Positions 26,475-36,083 of a stretch of DNA of 64,000 nucleotides are shown one piece after another. The DNA is from CAYUYV01 sp964474635 (GTDB lineage: Bacteria; Pseudomonadota; Alphaproteobacteria; JAJFIK01): assembly GCA_964474635.1 (NCBI GenBank), contig CAYYTT010000005.1, positions 1 to 64,000 of the forward strand. Direction: 5' to 3'. Position numbers and translations under genes: made by a program. Below the pieces are notes generated by a model. That model saw only the letters and a list, made by a program, of their open reading frames with translations. It ran no database searches and had not been told where the DNA came from. The stretch's first letter is position 1, and every line of letters begins with the position of its first letter.

Positions 26475-29400
26475 ATGACTGAGAGCGTGGAATTGCCGCC
26501 TAAACCGAGGAAAAAAGCCAAATCGATCCTTGTGCCGCCAGATACGGGGGATCCCAACGAGGCCTGGGAGGCCTTTGAACTGGACCTTGAGGACAAGATC
26601 CGTTCAGGGACCGTTTCAGCGAATGATCCCAAGGTGGCGGAGTGCAAGGGTGCAATTCGCGTGCACAAGGAACTGGTGGCCCTTGAGGCTGTCAGCCTGC
26701 AGCGTGTCATGAATCCATCGGATATTTGGACAGGTCCCCCGATCCACATCGACGGTGTGAACCGGACGATTTTCGATGAAGTAATGCGGTATTTTCAGCA
26801 GTGCAAAAAAGGTCTGCCAAAGCATAATGTTGCCCTGCAGGGAAGCCGTGGTACCGGAAAATCCCATCTTTTAGGGTGGTTGAACCGGGAAATCACGAGA
26901 GGCGGAGATCTTTTTGTCCTCGTTGATCTCAATCAAACCGACCAGTTTTGGGAAAGTCTGGTCCAGTCCTATCTCGACGCCCTCAATCGACGCGGTGAAC
27001 ATGGACGGGAACAATATGAAGTGGTGGTTTCGGCGCTGATTGAGCGGCTTGATTTGTCGGCTGGTCATCGTGACGCCATCGCACATGGCCAATTTTTTTC
27101 CGAGATTTTGCAACGTGTCCGAGCCAGCGCGCAGTACCAACTTGGCGTGTCGCCGACGGACCGCAAGACATCGGATGTTGTGATATCCCTCCTTCTGCGG
27201 AATTCTTCCGACGATAACGCCCGCTTCTCCGCGATCTCCCTTCTTCAGGGCATGAGATTCGCACCCAATGAGCTGCGTGATCTTTGTATTCGGTCTACAG
27301 AACTGTCCCCGCGGGATGTTATCCGAGCCCTCCACAGGATCTTCGCGTTTTGTGGGCTTTCCACGATGGTTGCCTTCGATCAGATGGACTGGCTCAACAC
27401 CGGGCCGGGTGTCTCGGACCCTCGCGTGAACCTCCACCGGTTTACGAACGACATGATGGATTTCACGGCCGATTGTGCGCGAAAGGATGCTCTTGCCCTT
27501 GTTGCACTATCTTGTTTGCCGACCACCTGGGATCGATTGGTGCGCCAACTTTTGCCGATGGCGCAGCGATTTTCCTATCAGCCCACGCTCAAGCGGCTTC
27601 CGTCCGCTGAAATCGGAGAGCAATTGATCGCCGCGTATTTGGGCCGCGCTTATGAACGGGTCGGCTTTCAGCCGCCCTATCCAACCTGGCCCATCAAACC
27701 TTCGGCATTTGCATCGTCCACGGATCTCACGGCGCGGCAAATCATCATCGCGACGGATAACAAAATCCGGGACATGCGGCTGAAAGGCGCCGTTAGCGAA
27801 ATTGACGACCTGATGGGCGATCCGCCCGTGCCGCCGCCGCCTGACACGCCCTCGGGAGACTATTCCTCGATCCAACGTCGATTTCAGCGCTATCGTCAGC
27901 AGGTGCAGGTTCCTGAACTTGATAGTGGAGACAAGCTCGATGAGGCCTTGCCGCCACTTCTTTACGCGGGCCTCAAGGCGTTCAGCATCGAAGCGGGCAA
28001 CGCTGAGGACATTAAGGTCGATGAACCGTCGCCTCGCAGTCCCATGCCGCTCCATGCCCGGCTTCGCCGCGTCATTGACCCCGAAACGGAGGTCGACGAG
28101 CATTGGTCCTTCCGGGCGATTGTGGAGGGTCACCCGCGCGCGACACTCACCCGGCTGAACAATGCGATAACCCAGTCGGCCCTCGGTGTGCGCCGGTCGC
28201 TCATCGTGCTGCGCAATGAGGCCTGGCCCGGTGGCAAAAAGAACAATGAGGCCTTCGATGCATTCAAGAACAAGGGCGGGCGCGTGGCGCCGCTTGCTGG
28301 AGATGATTTGAAGACCTTCGCCGCGCTGCGCAAGCTCTTCGCGGAACAACCGTTGGGCCTTGAGGGATGGCTGGTGCAGGAGCGCCCGGCGGGCAAAACG
28401 GGGCTCCTCTCCCAGATTGATCTGAAGGCGGATGCGGTCGATCAGAAAGGCAAGCTCTCCGAAGACAAATCGTCTGGCGGCGACTCGGCCGTTAGTGGCG
28501 AAAAAACCCCCGATAAACGTCCGCCTACCCCCACTCCTGTCCCTGACGTCGACGAGCCCGTCCCCGATGACGCAATTCCCTTGGGGCGGAACATGGCGAC
28601 GGGGCGGCCCGTTTCGGTGAAGCTGGAGATGTTGCGCCGGCATACGGTGATTTTCGCCGGTTCAGGGTCGGGCAAGACGGTGCTCATTCGGCGGATGATC
28701 GAGGAATGTGCCCTCAAAGGCGTATCGGCCATCGTGCTTGACCCTAACAACGATCTTTCGCGCCTCGGTCTGCCCTGGCCGGACGGGGAGGCGCCCACGC
28801 CGTGGAGCGAGGACGACCGGGCCAAGGCCAAGGCCTATCATGAGGGTACGGAGGTTCTCGTCTGGACGCCGCGCGTGAGCCGCGGGCGCCCGCTCAGCTT
28901 CCGCGCCCTGCCGGATTTCACGGCGCTCAAGGACGACAAGGACGCCTTCGACACCGCCATCACCAACACGGTCGAAACCCTGTCGCCGCTCGCCGGGCTG
29001 CCGCCGCGCAACCGCACGCGCACGCTCAATCAGGCCGTCTTCAAGGAGGCCCTCATCGGCTTTGTTGAAGCGGGTGGGACAGAGCTTCAGGATTTCATCG
29101 GTTATCTGACGGGACTGCCGGAGGACGCGTCCCTCATCGCCGATGCTCCCAAACTCGCCGCCGATATGGGCCAGAGCCTGCTCGCCGCGACGGTGATGGA
29201 CCCGCTCCTGAGCGGTGAGGGCGCGCTCGGTGATCCGGGCCCCTTGCTGACCCCAGCCAAGGGCAAAAAAGCGCGCATTTCAGTGATCAGCCTTGTGGGT
29301 CTTCCGACCCAGGAGCAACAGCAGAACTTCGTTGCCCAGCTTCAAATGGATCTGTTTTCCTGGTTCAAGAAAAATCCGGCTAAGGACAAGCCCTTGGGCG

Positions 29401-29810
29401 GTCTGCTGGTCATGGATGAGGCGCAGATTTTCGCCGCCTCCTCCGGCGCCCAGTCGGCCTGTCTGGAAACGACCCTGATGCTGTCGTCCCAGGCGCGTAA
29501 ATTCGGCCTTGGGCTGATCTTCGCCACCCAGGCGCCGCGCGGCCTGCACAACCGCATTCCGGGCAACGCGACGACACAGTTTTACGGTCGCATCACCGTA
29601 CCGGCGCAGATCGAAGCGGCCCGCGACGCGGCCGCCGCCAAGGGCGGCAACGTGGATGATATCGGTCAGCTCACGGTGGGTCAGTATTACGCGGCGAGCG
29701 AAGGCGTCGATCAGCAGAAGATCCGCACACCCATGTGCCTGAGCTATCACCCTCCCACCGCGCTCACCCAGGAAGACATTGTCGATCTGGCGCGGGGCAA
29801 GGGCAGGTGA
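26475..29810 (+). CDS. Large protein with two P-loop ATPase modules, C-terminal HerA/FtsK-like
   Basis: 1111 residues. Module 1 (~95-450) has Walker A GSRGTGKS (123-130), with FVLVDLNQTDQFWE next, and a Walker B-like TMVAFDQMDW; it resembles STAND/AAA-type ATPases. A linker rich in K, D and P (~665-700) follows. Module 2 (~700-1111) has HTVIFAGSGSGKTVLIRRM (Walker A 729-735), VLDPNNDLSRLGLPW and LLVMDEAQIF (DE at 981-982), then a late ATQAPRGLHNRIPGN segment, the pattern of HerA/VirB4-type DNA-pumping ATPases. It lies 10 bp after the winged-helix gene. The first half is about 50% GC in sampled lines against about 75% in module 2, suggesting mixed origin. Confidence 0.7.
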   Translation: MTESVELPPKPRKKAKSILVPPDTGDPNEAWEAFELDLEDKIRSGTVSANDPKVAECKGAIRVHKELVALEAVSLQRVMNPSDIWTGPPIHIDGVNRTIFDEVMRYFQQCKKGLPKHNVALQGSRGTGKSHLLGWLNREITRGGDLFVLVDLNQTDQFWESLVQSYLDALNRRGEHGREQYEVVVSALIERLDLSAGHRDAIAHGQFFSEILQRVRASAQYQLGVSPTDRKTSDVVISLLLRNSSDDNARFSAISLLQGMRFAPNELRDLCIRSTELSPRDVIRALHRIFAFCGLSTMVAFDQMDWLNTGPGVSDPRVNLHRFTNDMMDFTADCARKDALALVALSCLPTTWDRLVRQLLPMAQRFSYQPTLKRLPSAEIGEQLIAAYLGRAYERVGFQPPYPTWPIKPSAFASSTDLTARQIIIATDNKIRDMRLKGAVSEIDDLMGDPPVPPPPDTPSGDYSSIQRRFQRYRQQVQVPELDSGDKLDEALPPLLYAGLKAFSIEAGNAEDIKVDEPSPRSPMPLHARLRRVIDPETEVDEHWSFRAIVEGHPRATLTRLNNAITQSALGVRRSLIVLRNEAWPGGKKNNEAFDAFKNKGGRVAPLAGDDLKTFAALRKLFAEQPLGLEGWLVQERPAGKTGLLSQIDLKADAVDQKGKLSEDKSSGGDSAVSGEKTPDKRPPTPTPVPDVDEPVPDDAIPLGRNMATGRPVSVKLEMLRRHTVIFAGSGSGKTVLIRRMIEECALKGVSAIVLDPNNDLSRLGLPWPDGEAPTPWSEDDRAKAKAYHEGTEVLVWTPRVSRGRPLSFRALPDFTALKDDKDAFDTAITNTVETLSPLAGLPPRNRTRTLNQAVFKEALIGFVEAGGTELQDFIGYLTGLPEDASLIADAPKLAADMGQSLLAATVMDPLLSGEGALGDPGPLLTPAKGKKARISVISLVGLPTQEQQQNFVAQLQMDLFSWFKKNPAKDKPLGGLLVMDEAQIFAASSGAQSACLETTLMLSSQARKFGLGLIFATQAPRGLHNRIPGNATTQFYGRITVPAQIEAARDAAAAKGGNVDDIGQLTVGQYYAASEGVDQQKIRTPMCLSYHPPTALTQEDIVDLARGKGR

Positions 29811-29823
29811 GGGCCGGTTCCCC

Positions 29824-30348
29824 TCACAGGCGATAGCGGATCTGATCGGTCCAGAAGCGCTCCAGGCGGCGCAGGGTGACGTTCAGGTCCACGATGGACT
29901 CATCTGAAATGCCGCCCGCCTCGCGGATCGAGGTCATGTGCCGCTGGAACAGGGCCGTGACGAGATCGCGCACCTCGCGCCCGCATACGGTCAGGCTGAT
30001 GCGTACGGAGCGCCGGTCGGTCTCGGAACGCTCATGGCGCAGATAGCCCAGATCCACGAGTTTTTTCAGATTGTAAGAGACGTTCGAGCCCAGATAGTGG
30101 CCCCGCGTGCGCAGCTCGCCGGCCGTCATTTCATTGTCGCCGATATTGAACAGCAACATGGCCTGCACGCTGTTGATGTCGGAGCGGCCAACCCGGTCAA
30201 GCTCGTCCTTGATGACGTCAAGGAGTTGGCGGTGCAGGCGCTCGATCAGGGTCAGGGCCGTCAAATAGGTGCTGAACCGGTCCTGGGGTTCGTCGTTGCC
30301 CCACGGATCCATGGGATCGACCACCCGTGCCATGCCTGCTGCCGCCAT
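29824..30348 (-). CDS. ldtR: MarR-family transcriptional regulator, LdtR-like
   Basis: 174 residues. Residues ~25-165 are a MarR winged-helix fold: dimerisation helix (FSTYLTALTLIERLHRQLLDVIKDELDR), helix-turn-helix (EMTAGELRTRGHYLGSNVSYNLKKLVDLGYLRHERSETDRRSVRISLT) and a C-terminal helix. The HYLGSNVSYNLKKLV recognition helix is typical of alphaproteobacterial LdtR, known in Liberibacter and Sinorhizobium as a regulator of an L,D-transpeptidase and stress genes. No transpeptidase gene is adjacent. The start at 30348 follows GGGGAGG; a longer frame from 30417 is arginine-rich with no supporting site. Confidence 0.8.
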   Translation of the reverse strand: MAAAGMARVVDPMDPWGNDEPQDRFSTYLTALTLIERLHRQLLDVIKDELDRVGRSDINSVQAMLLFNIGDNEMTAGELRTRGHYLGSNVSYNLKKLVDLGYLRHERSETDRRSVRISLTVCGREVRDLVTALFQRHMTSIREAGGISDESIVDLNVTLRRLERFWTDQIRYRL

Positions 30349-30577
30349 ACCCTTGACCTCCCCACGCCAACGCAACCGCCGGCCGTGCCGGCGCAACCCC
30401 AAACCGGGTCCGACCATACGGCTTTGGCGTTAAGCGGGGCTGAATCGGCCCGCTTCGGGCCGCTGTCCCAGCTCGCAGCGCGCATTTGACACCCTGCAGG
30501 CGCACAAAAGCGTGCTCGTTCCCCCAACCACGGAGATTGACAGTCGGGTGTCGGCACGGGCGAAATAAGGGAGCGGG

Positions 30578-32164
30578 ATGAGGGGAGTGAGGGTCGACGT
30601 GGTGGATATTTTCTTAAGCTACCTGCGCCCGGACTGGCAGACAGCCTCCTTGGTGGCCAATGCATTGGAGCGTTCTGGCTACTCGGTGTCTTGGGATTTC
30701 CCGTCCTGGGTGGGTGAGCCCCTGATCGACGCCATCGACCGGGAGCGCGCCCGCGCCCGCTGCGTCGTGGTGCTGTGGTCACGCCACAGCGTGCACTCGG
30801 CTCGTCTTCTTGTTGAAGCCAAGACCGCCCGCAGGGCCGGCACTCTGGTTCAGGCCCGCATCGACCGGCTGGAGGCGCCGGCCGACACCCGCACGCTGCC
30901 CATGGTCGATCTGGTGGGCTGGCGCGGAGAGGACACGGGTCCGGCCATGCGCGCCCTCCAGGGCCTCGTTGCCCGCGCCCTTGAGGAGCCGGGACGTCCC
31001 AGTGCCCTCGGTCTGGGTCTGGCGCCCTGGCGTTTTCCCGCACGGGCCCGCGCGCGCCAGGCGGCGTTGTGCGCCCTGCCATTTCTTGCGTTGCCCGTCG
31101 CCGTGAGTGCCGCCAAGGGCATTACGGAGTACCTCGCGAGCCAAGAAAGTGCCGTGAGCGAGCCGGTGCAAACCGCCCGCGCCGCGCCGCAAGATCGCGA
31201 TCCTGTGTCGACGGCGGATCTGCTCGCCGAGGCTGGCCTGTGCCAGCCTGTAGACGATGAGGCGTCCCTGGATGCCGCCGCCGCGGGCGGTGTCAGATCC
31301 GAGCCTGCGTTGGCCGAAGACGGGCGGTCCACGACAGATCTGCTTTATGCGGCCATGCGCGGGGATGAAGAGGCCCAGTACCGCCTCGCCTTGCGCTATC
31401 TCCAGGGCGAGGGGGTCACGCCGGACGAGCCGCTGGGCCTTGCGTGGCTTGAAAAGGCCGCCGAAGCCGGGCTCGTGCGGGCTCAGATGGAACTTGCCGA
31501 TCTGTACATGGCGGACGAGATTTTGCCCCGCAATATGGAGCGGGCCGTCGGCTGGCTGCGCAAGGCGGCGGAGGCCGGCCACCCGGACGCGCAATACAAT
31601 CTGGCCGTCGTGATCCTGAAGGGCGAGGGCGTGCCGCGCGACGCGGCGCTGGCGCGCCAGTGGTTTGAAAAGGCCGCCGGGCAGGGGCTCGTGGATGCGT
31701 CCTACAATCTGGGTGTGCTCTACGCCAATGGCTGGGGCACCCAGCCCGATCACGCGCGGGCCATCGATTATCTTGAAGTGGCGGCCGAGGCGGGCCGGGC
31801 GGAGGCGGCCTGGGCCCTTGGCCTCTTGCTGCACGATGGTGATGCGTCCGTTCAAGACAAAACGAGGGCCGCCCAATGGTTCAAACGCGCGGCCCAGGCG
31901 AACCATGCCAACGCGCAGTACATTATGAGTATTTTGCACGTGAAGGGCGAAGGGGTGCAGCGGTCCGAGGCCCTCGCCTATCTGTGGCTGGAACTGGCCA
32001 TCGCCGGCGGCGCGGACCAGGACGCCCTACGCCGGGATCTGCTGGCGGCCATGGGCACGGCCCAGGCGCAGGCGGCCCTTGACGCCGTGAAGGCGGCCTC
32101 CCGGTGTCTTGGCCCGTCCCAGTCGGCACCCGAGGGCAACGTTCCGGCCGATCTGCTGTCCTGA
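30578..32164 (+). CDS. TIR domain-transmembrane-Sel1 repeat protein
   Basis: 528 residues. Residues 8-140 are TIR-like: DIFLSYLRPDW, a central GYSVSWDFPSWVGEPLIDAIDRERARARCVVVLWS, and SARLLVEAK, where E80 is in the position of the catalytic glutamate of NAD-cleaving TIRs. A hydrophobic helix (161-180) follows, then a linker and six to seven Sel1-like repeats (~258-505; e.g. AQYNLAVVILKGEGVPRDAALARQWFEKAA). Such architectures recur in alphaproteobacteria without an assigned role; NADase activity, signalling or defence are all possible. The upstream 160 bp is shared with the divergent LdtR-like gene. The start is uncertain: a GTG at 30590 is also possible. Confidence 0.8.
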   Translation: MRGVRVDVVDIFLSYLRPDWQTASLVANALERSGYSVSWDFPSWVGEPLIDAIDRERARARCVVVLWSRHSVHSARLLVEAKTARRAGTLVQARIDRLEAPADTRTLPMVDLVGWRGEDTGPAMRALQGLVARALEEPGRPSALGLGLAPWRFPARARARQAALCALPFLALPVAVSAAKGITEYLASQESAVSEPVQTARAAPQDRDPVSTADLLAEAGLCQPVDDEASLDAAAAGGVRSEPALAEDGRSTTDLLYAAMRGDEEAQYRLALRYLQGEGVTPDEPLGLAWLEKAAEAGLVRAQMELADLYMADEILPRNMERAVGWLRKAAEAGHPDAQYNLAVVILKGEGVPRDAALARQWFEKAAGQGLVDASYNLGVLYANGWGTQPDHARAIDYLEVAAEAGRAEAAWALGLLLHDGDASVQDKTRAAQWFKRAAQANHANAQYIMSILHVKGEGVQRSEALAYLWLELAIAGGADQDALRRDLLAAMGTAQAQAALDAVKAASRCLGPSQSAPEGNVPADLLS

Positions 32165-32492
32165 GTGCCCTCAGGCGGTGCTTTCGCATGCCGCGCTGTT
32201 GCCAAAAGGGCTCCACACGCGGCGAACCGGACCGTACGGGCCCCACTTTCACTTCATGACGGGATTGTTAGGTGATAAACCTGGACCTGCGCGACGGTCT
32301 GCGAAAATTTAAGGGGGTCATGCGCGAATCGCGTCGGGGGGTATGATGTGAGTCTACGTCCCGGCGAGTTTCGGTGGCTGTGACCGGGCGGTGGGGGGCT
32401 CGGGTGTGTCGCATCAAGGCGTAAAAAGTAATAGCCCATGGCAGCCGACCGACCGGCGCCGGAGGGGCGCGCGGCCCAGAAGGGATTGGGGC

Positions 32493-33296
32493 ATGGTGAC
32501 CTTGCAAACCGAAATGGAGGCTGAGCTTCCGTCGGTGGCGTATATGGGTTTGCAGTTCAATCCCTTGACGATCGACGCGGCTGTCGAGGCCATCATGGCG
32601 GCCTCCGGTCCCTTTCGCTACGTCACGACGCCCAATGTTCAGCATCTGGTGAATTGGATCGACCATCCGGAGGAGTTTGGCCCGCTTTACAAGGACGCGT
32701 GGATGTCCCTGTGTGACGGCCGTCTGCTTCCGGCACTGGCGCGTCTGTCCGGGCTGCGCGTGCCCAGCGCCTCCGGCTCCGATCTCACCGAACGCCTCAT
32801 TCCGATCATGGCGCGGGAGCGCATCCCCATCACCATTATCGGTCCAGGGCCCTCCGATATCGCCACATTGAAGGCGCGCTACCCGGGACTGATCGTCAAC
32901 AGCTACAGCCCGCCCTTCGGCTTCATGGAACGCACCGAGGAAGTCCAGGCCTGCCTCGATTTCATTTTGAACCACCCCGCGCGCTTTGTATTTCTGGCGG
33001 TGGGAACACCGCGCCAGGAACTCCTTGCGCGCCGCCTCCTGAAGGATGGCCGCGCGACCGGCGTGGGGCTGTGTATCGGGGCGTCCATTGATTTCCTGGT
33101 GGGCCGGCAGATCCGCGCGCCTCGCTGGATGCAAGTGGCCTACCTCGAATGGTTTCACCGCATGATGCAGGATCCCCATCGACTGGCAGGCCGGTATCTC
33201 ATCCACAATCCGCGCATCTTCCTGCATATCTGGCGCTTTGAGCGCAGCCGCCGGCGAGAGCAAGTGGCGGCGCGCAAATCGCCAACGTCACGCTGA
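32493..33296 (+). CDS. WecG/TagA/CpsF family glycosyltransferase
   Basis: 267 residues, the usual size. The family pattern is present: N-terminal TTPNVQHLVNW, the DG of SLCDGRLLP with PSASGSDLTERL, IIGPGPSDIATLKARYPGL, FLAVGTPRQE, CIGASIDFLVG, and the C-terminal RAPRWMQVAYLEWFHRMMQDPHRL that marks the membrane-associating tail. It transfers a sugar (ManNAc-type in known members) onto a lipid-linked acceptor at the inner membrane. It is the first gene of the polysaccharide cluster. ATG 32493 follows AGAAGGGA; a longer frame from 32391 is arginine-rich and lacks a site. Confidence 0.87.
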   Translation: MVTLQTEMEAELPSVAYMGLQFNPLTIDAAVEAIMAASGPFRYVTTPNVQHLVNWIDHPEEFGPLYKDAWMSLCDGRLLPALARLSGLRVPSASGSDLTERLIPIMARERIPITIIGPGPSDIATLKARYPGLIVNSYSPPFGFMERTEEVQACLDFILNHPARFVFLAVGTPRQELLARRLLKDGRATGVGLCIGASIDFLVGRQIRAPRWMQVAYLEWFHRMMQDPHRLAGRYLIHNPRIFLHIWRFERSRRREQVAARKSPTSR

Positions 33297-33708
33297 TCTT
33301 CCGAGTATCATTCCGATGCGATCCGCCGGGCCTGTGCCCTGAAAGGTCAGGCAAAATTGGCGCCTGCACTGACCGGTTCGGTCCGAAGGGGCGGTGCTCA
33401 GCTTTGCCGGGATAGACCGAGCGGTCTTGCAACGGTGTTAAGGAGCGGTTATCCGCAATGCGATAAGTGATGGGTATTGTCCTGGGGCCGGCCTGCGGCA
33501 CCAAGCGGAGCCCTGCCCGGGTGTCCCCCGGGTGATCGATGTCCGAACCGGGAGCTGGCCGTCCCACAGCCCGCGGATGACGACATGACCCATGTGCGGC
33601 AGGGGCCGAGGTGCCAAGTTTGCCCGCCGAACGCCTGGGTCATTGCATGAGTAAGGTGGGGCGGCGGTCGCAGTCGGCTGACCGGTGTTCCAAAGGGTCT
33701 GACATTCC
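33297..33708. other. 412-bp intergenic region within the polysaccharide cluster
   Basis: No convincing gene on either strand. A short GC-rich inverted repeat (CCCGG...CCGGG around 33517-33532) could form a hairpin, but no T-tract follows. It probably holds the promoter for the wzc-wzy-wza genes; no clear -35/-10 pair was found. Confidence 0.4.
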
Positions 33709-35967
33709 ATGGATAGTTCCGTTCCGACTGCGATGTATGGCATTCCGGCCTATGGACCCCCGGGGTACACCGTCGAGGCATCCAACAACGCCAACGCCGG
33801 CGCCCTGAATGTGGGCGCGGTCCTGCGCGTGGCACGGCGCCGGATGTTTTTCATCGTCTTCGTGACCATCTTGGGAACGGCCATCGCGGCGGCCCTGGCC
33901 CTGGCCATGAAGCACCAGTACCGCACCAGCGCGCAGGTTCTGATCGCCAAGACCGAAACGGAGATCCTCCAGGTCGAGGGCGACAACAGCGATTTTCTTT
34001 TAACGGACAAAAATTTCATCGACACCCAGGTGAAGGTCATCCAGTCAGATTCGATCCTGCGCGCGGTCATGACTGACCTCGACCTGGTCAACAATCCGGA
34101 ATTCAACGACGCCTTGCGCGAAGAGACGGTCCAGGATTTTCTGCAGCCGGCCTATTGGCTTGCCTTCGTGCGAAAGGCCATGCGCGGTTCGGGGGGCGAG
34201 GGCGCGGGCGGCGGCGACGTGGCCGAACGCAAGACCCTCGAGATGCTGCGCGAACGTGTGGACGTCAATCGCGTCGATCTCACCTACATCATCGACGTGG
34301 CGGCGGAATCGGAAGATCCGGCTCTGGCGCGACGGATCGCCAACGCCATTGCGGCCCAATATCTGACCAGCCAGCTCAACACCAAAGTGGAGGCAACGGA
34401 CCGCGCCAACGACGTGCTGTTGGAACGGCTCGCGGACCTGCGGACCGAGCTTTTGAATAAGGAGCGGGCGGCTGAACGCTTCCGGGCGGAAAACAATCTG
34501 GGCGAAGGGCAGGGCTCCACCACGCTGAAGGAGCAATTGCTCGGTGACCTGAACCAGCAGCTTGCCCTGGTGCGCGCCGATATCGCCGAGAAGGAAGCGC
34601 GGCTGCGCCTCGTTCAGAACCTGATCCGCTCGCGGGCCAACGCGGAGTCCATTGGCGAAGTGCTGGACTCCCGCGTAATCATTGCCCTGCGCAATCAGCA
34701 GGCGGACGTGATCCGTCGGCGCGCGGAACTCTCCACCCGCTACAAGCCCTCCCATCCCGACATGATCCAGGTGACCCGGGAACTGGAGGATCTGGAAAGC
34801 CAGATCCGACGGGAGGTCCAGTTGATCGTGACGAGCCTTTCAAACGAGCTTGAAGTGGCCCGCGAGCGCGAACGCTCCTTGAACCGCTCCATTGAGGGTT
34901 ACGGCGAGGAGGTGGCGGACGAGGCCGCGGCGATTTCCCAGCTGCGCGACCTGGAGCGGGACGCGGACGCCACACGCTCGATCTACCAAACCTTCCTCAA
35001 CCGGTCGCGGCAGGTCTCCGAGCTGAAGGAATCCGACCAAGTGGATGCCCGTATCCTTGCCGAGGCGGACCTGCCCTTGCGCCCGTTCAAGCCGAACCGC
35101 ACCGTGATCGTCGGGGCGGGTGCCGTGCTGGCCGCCATGCTTGCCTTTATCGGCGCGCTTGGTCTTGAGGCCCTGGCGCCGGGCATTCGCACGCCGGAAG
35201 ACATGGAGCGCATGTTGGGCCTGACCCATCTGGCATCCGTGCCGCAGATCGGCGGGTCCCAGTCGCAACGCCCCTATCGGTATATGCTGCAAAATCCGCT
35301 CTCCGGGTTTGCCGAAGTGTTCCGGACCATGCTGGCGACGGTGACCCTGTCGGATCGGGAAAAATCCCGCCATGTGGTGTTGTTCACGTCCGCTCTGCCG
35401 GCGGAGGGCAAGACCACCAACGCCATGTGTTTCGCCCTGGCCTCGGCAAAATCGGGAAAGCGGACCATCCTGATCGAGGCGGATCTGCGCATGCCCAAGG
35501 TCGGCTGGCAGCTTGACCTGCCTTTTGAACATTCGCTTACGGAAGTTTTGAACGGCGATGTGTCGCTGGGCGCCGCCATGATCCGTGAGCCCGAGACGGG
35601 TCTCGCCGTGCTCGCCATGCGCCGGGCCGCCCCTGATCCGGGCAGCCTGCTCGGCAGCAATGCCTTTCAGGAGTTGTTCTCGACCCTGAAGGAGCATTTC
35701 GACGTCATCGTGCTCGACACGGCGCCGATCCTGCCCGTGGGCGACACGCTGCAACTTGCGCCCTTGGCCGATCACGTGGTTTTCGTGGTGCGGGCACGCA
35801 AGACCGCGCGCGGTGATGTTGCCATGGCCCTTAAGGAACTCAACGCCGTGCGCTCGAAAATCCTCGGGGGCGTCATCACGTTCGCGGACACCTCAAATCG
35901 CCGGGCCTATGGCTATGGCAATTATGGCCAGGTGGGCGGCTCCGGCGGTTGGGGAAACCGCGGCTGA
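33709..35967 (+). CDS. Wzc-like polysaccharide co-polymerase with tyrosine-kinase domain
   Basis: 752 residues. Wzz-type N-terminal domain with a first membrane helix (FFIVFVTILGTAIAAALALAM, ~50-70), a long periplasmic coiled coil (~225-430, including RYKPSHPDMIQVTRELEDLE), the proline-rich approach to a second helix (VIVGAGAVLAAMLAFIGALG, ~465-485), then a BY-kinase domain with Walker A around AEGKTT (567-570), Walker A' (ILIEADLRMP) and Walker B (VIVLDTAP). The C-terminal tail has only a small tyrosine cluster (RAYGYGNYG). It controls chain length and export of an exopolysaccharide with Wza and Wzy partners encoded just downstream. Confidence 0.9.
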   Translation: MDSSVPTAMYGIPAYGPPGYTVEASNNANAGALNVGAVLRVARRRMFFIVFVTILGTAIAAALALAMKHQYRTSAQVLIAKTETEILQVEGDNSDFLLTDKNFIDTQVKVIQSDSILRAVMTDLDLVNNPEFNDALREETVQDFLQPAYWLAFVRKAMRGSGGEGAGGGDVAERKTLEMLRERVDVNRVDLTYIIDVAAESEDPALARRIANAIAAQYLTSQLNTKVEATDRANDVLLERLADLRTELLNKERAAERFRAENNLGEGQGSTTLKEQLLGDLNQQLALVRADIAEKEARLRLVQNLIRSRANAESIGEVLDSRVIIALRNQQADVIRRRAELSTRYKPSHPDMIQVTRELEDLESQIRREVQLIVTSLSNELEVARERERSLNRSIEGYGEEVADEAAAISQLRDLERDADATRSIYQTFLNRSRQVSELKESDQVDARILAEADLPLRPFKPNRTVIVGAGAVLAAMLAFIGALGLEALAPGIRTPEDMERMLGLTHLASVPQIGGSQSQRPYRYMLQNPLSGFAEVFRTMLATVTLSDREKSRHVVLFTSALPAEGKTTNAMCFALASAKSGKRTILIEADLRMPKVGWQLDLPFEHSLTEVLNGDVSLGAAMIREPETGLAVLAMRRAAPDPGSLLGSNAFQELFSTLKEHFDVIVLDTAPILPVGDTLQLAPLADHVVFVVRARKTARGDVAMALKELNAVRSKILGGVITFADTSNRRAYGYGNYGQVGGSGGWGNRG

Positions 35968-36083
35968 TCCACCATGCGCGATGACCCGCCCTGGGCAAGG
36001 CCCCATGCGGGTCCTGTAAAACGAGCCAGGACGCACATTGCCCGCGTCCCACGCGGCTGACCCGGAGCACGGAGGCCACCACC

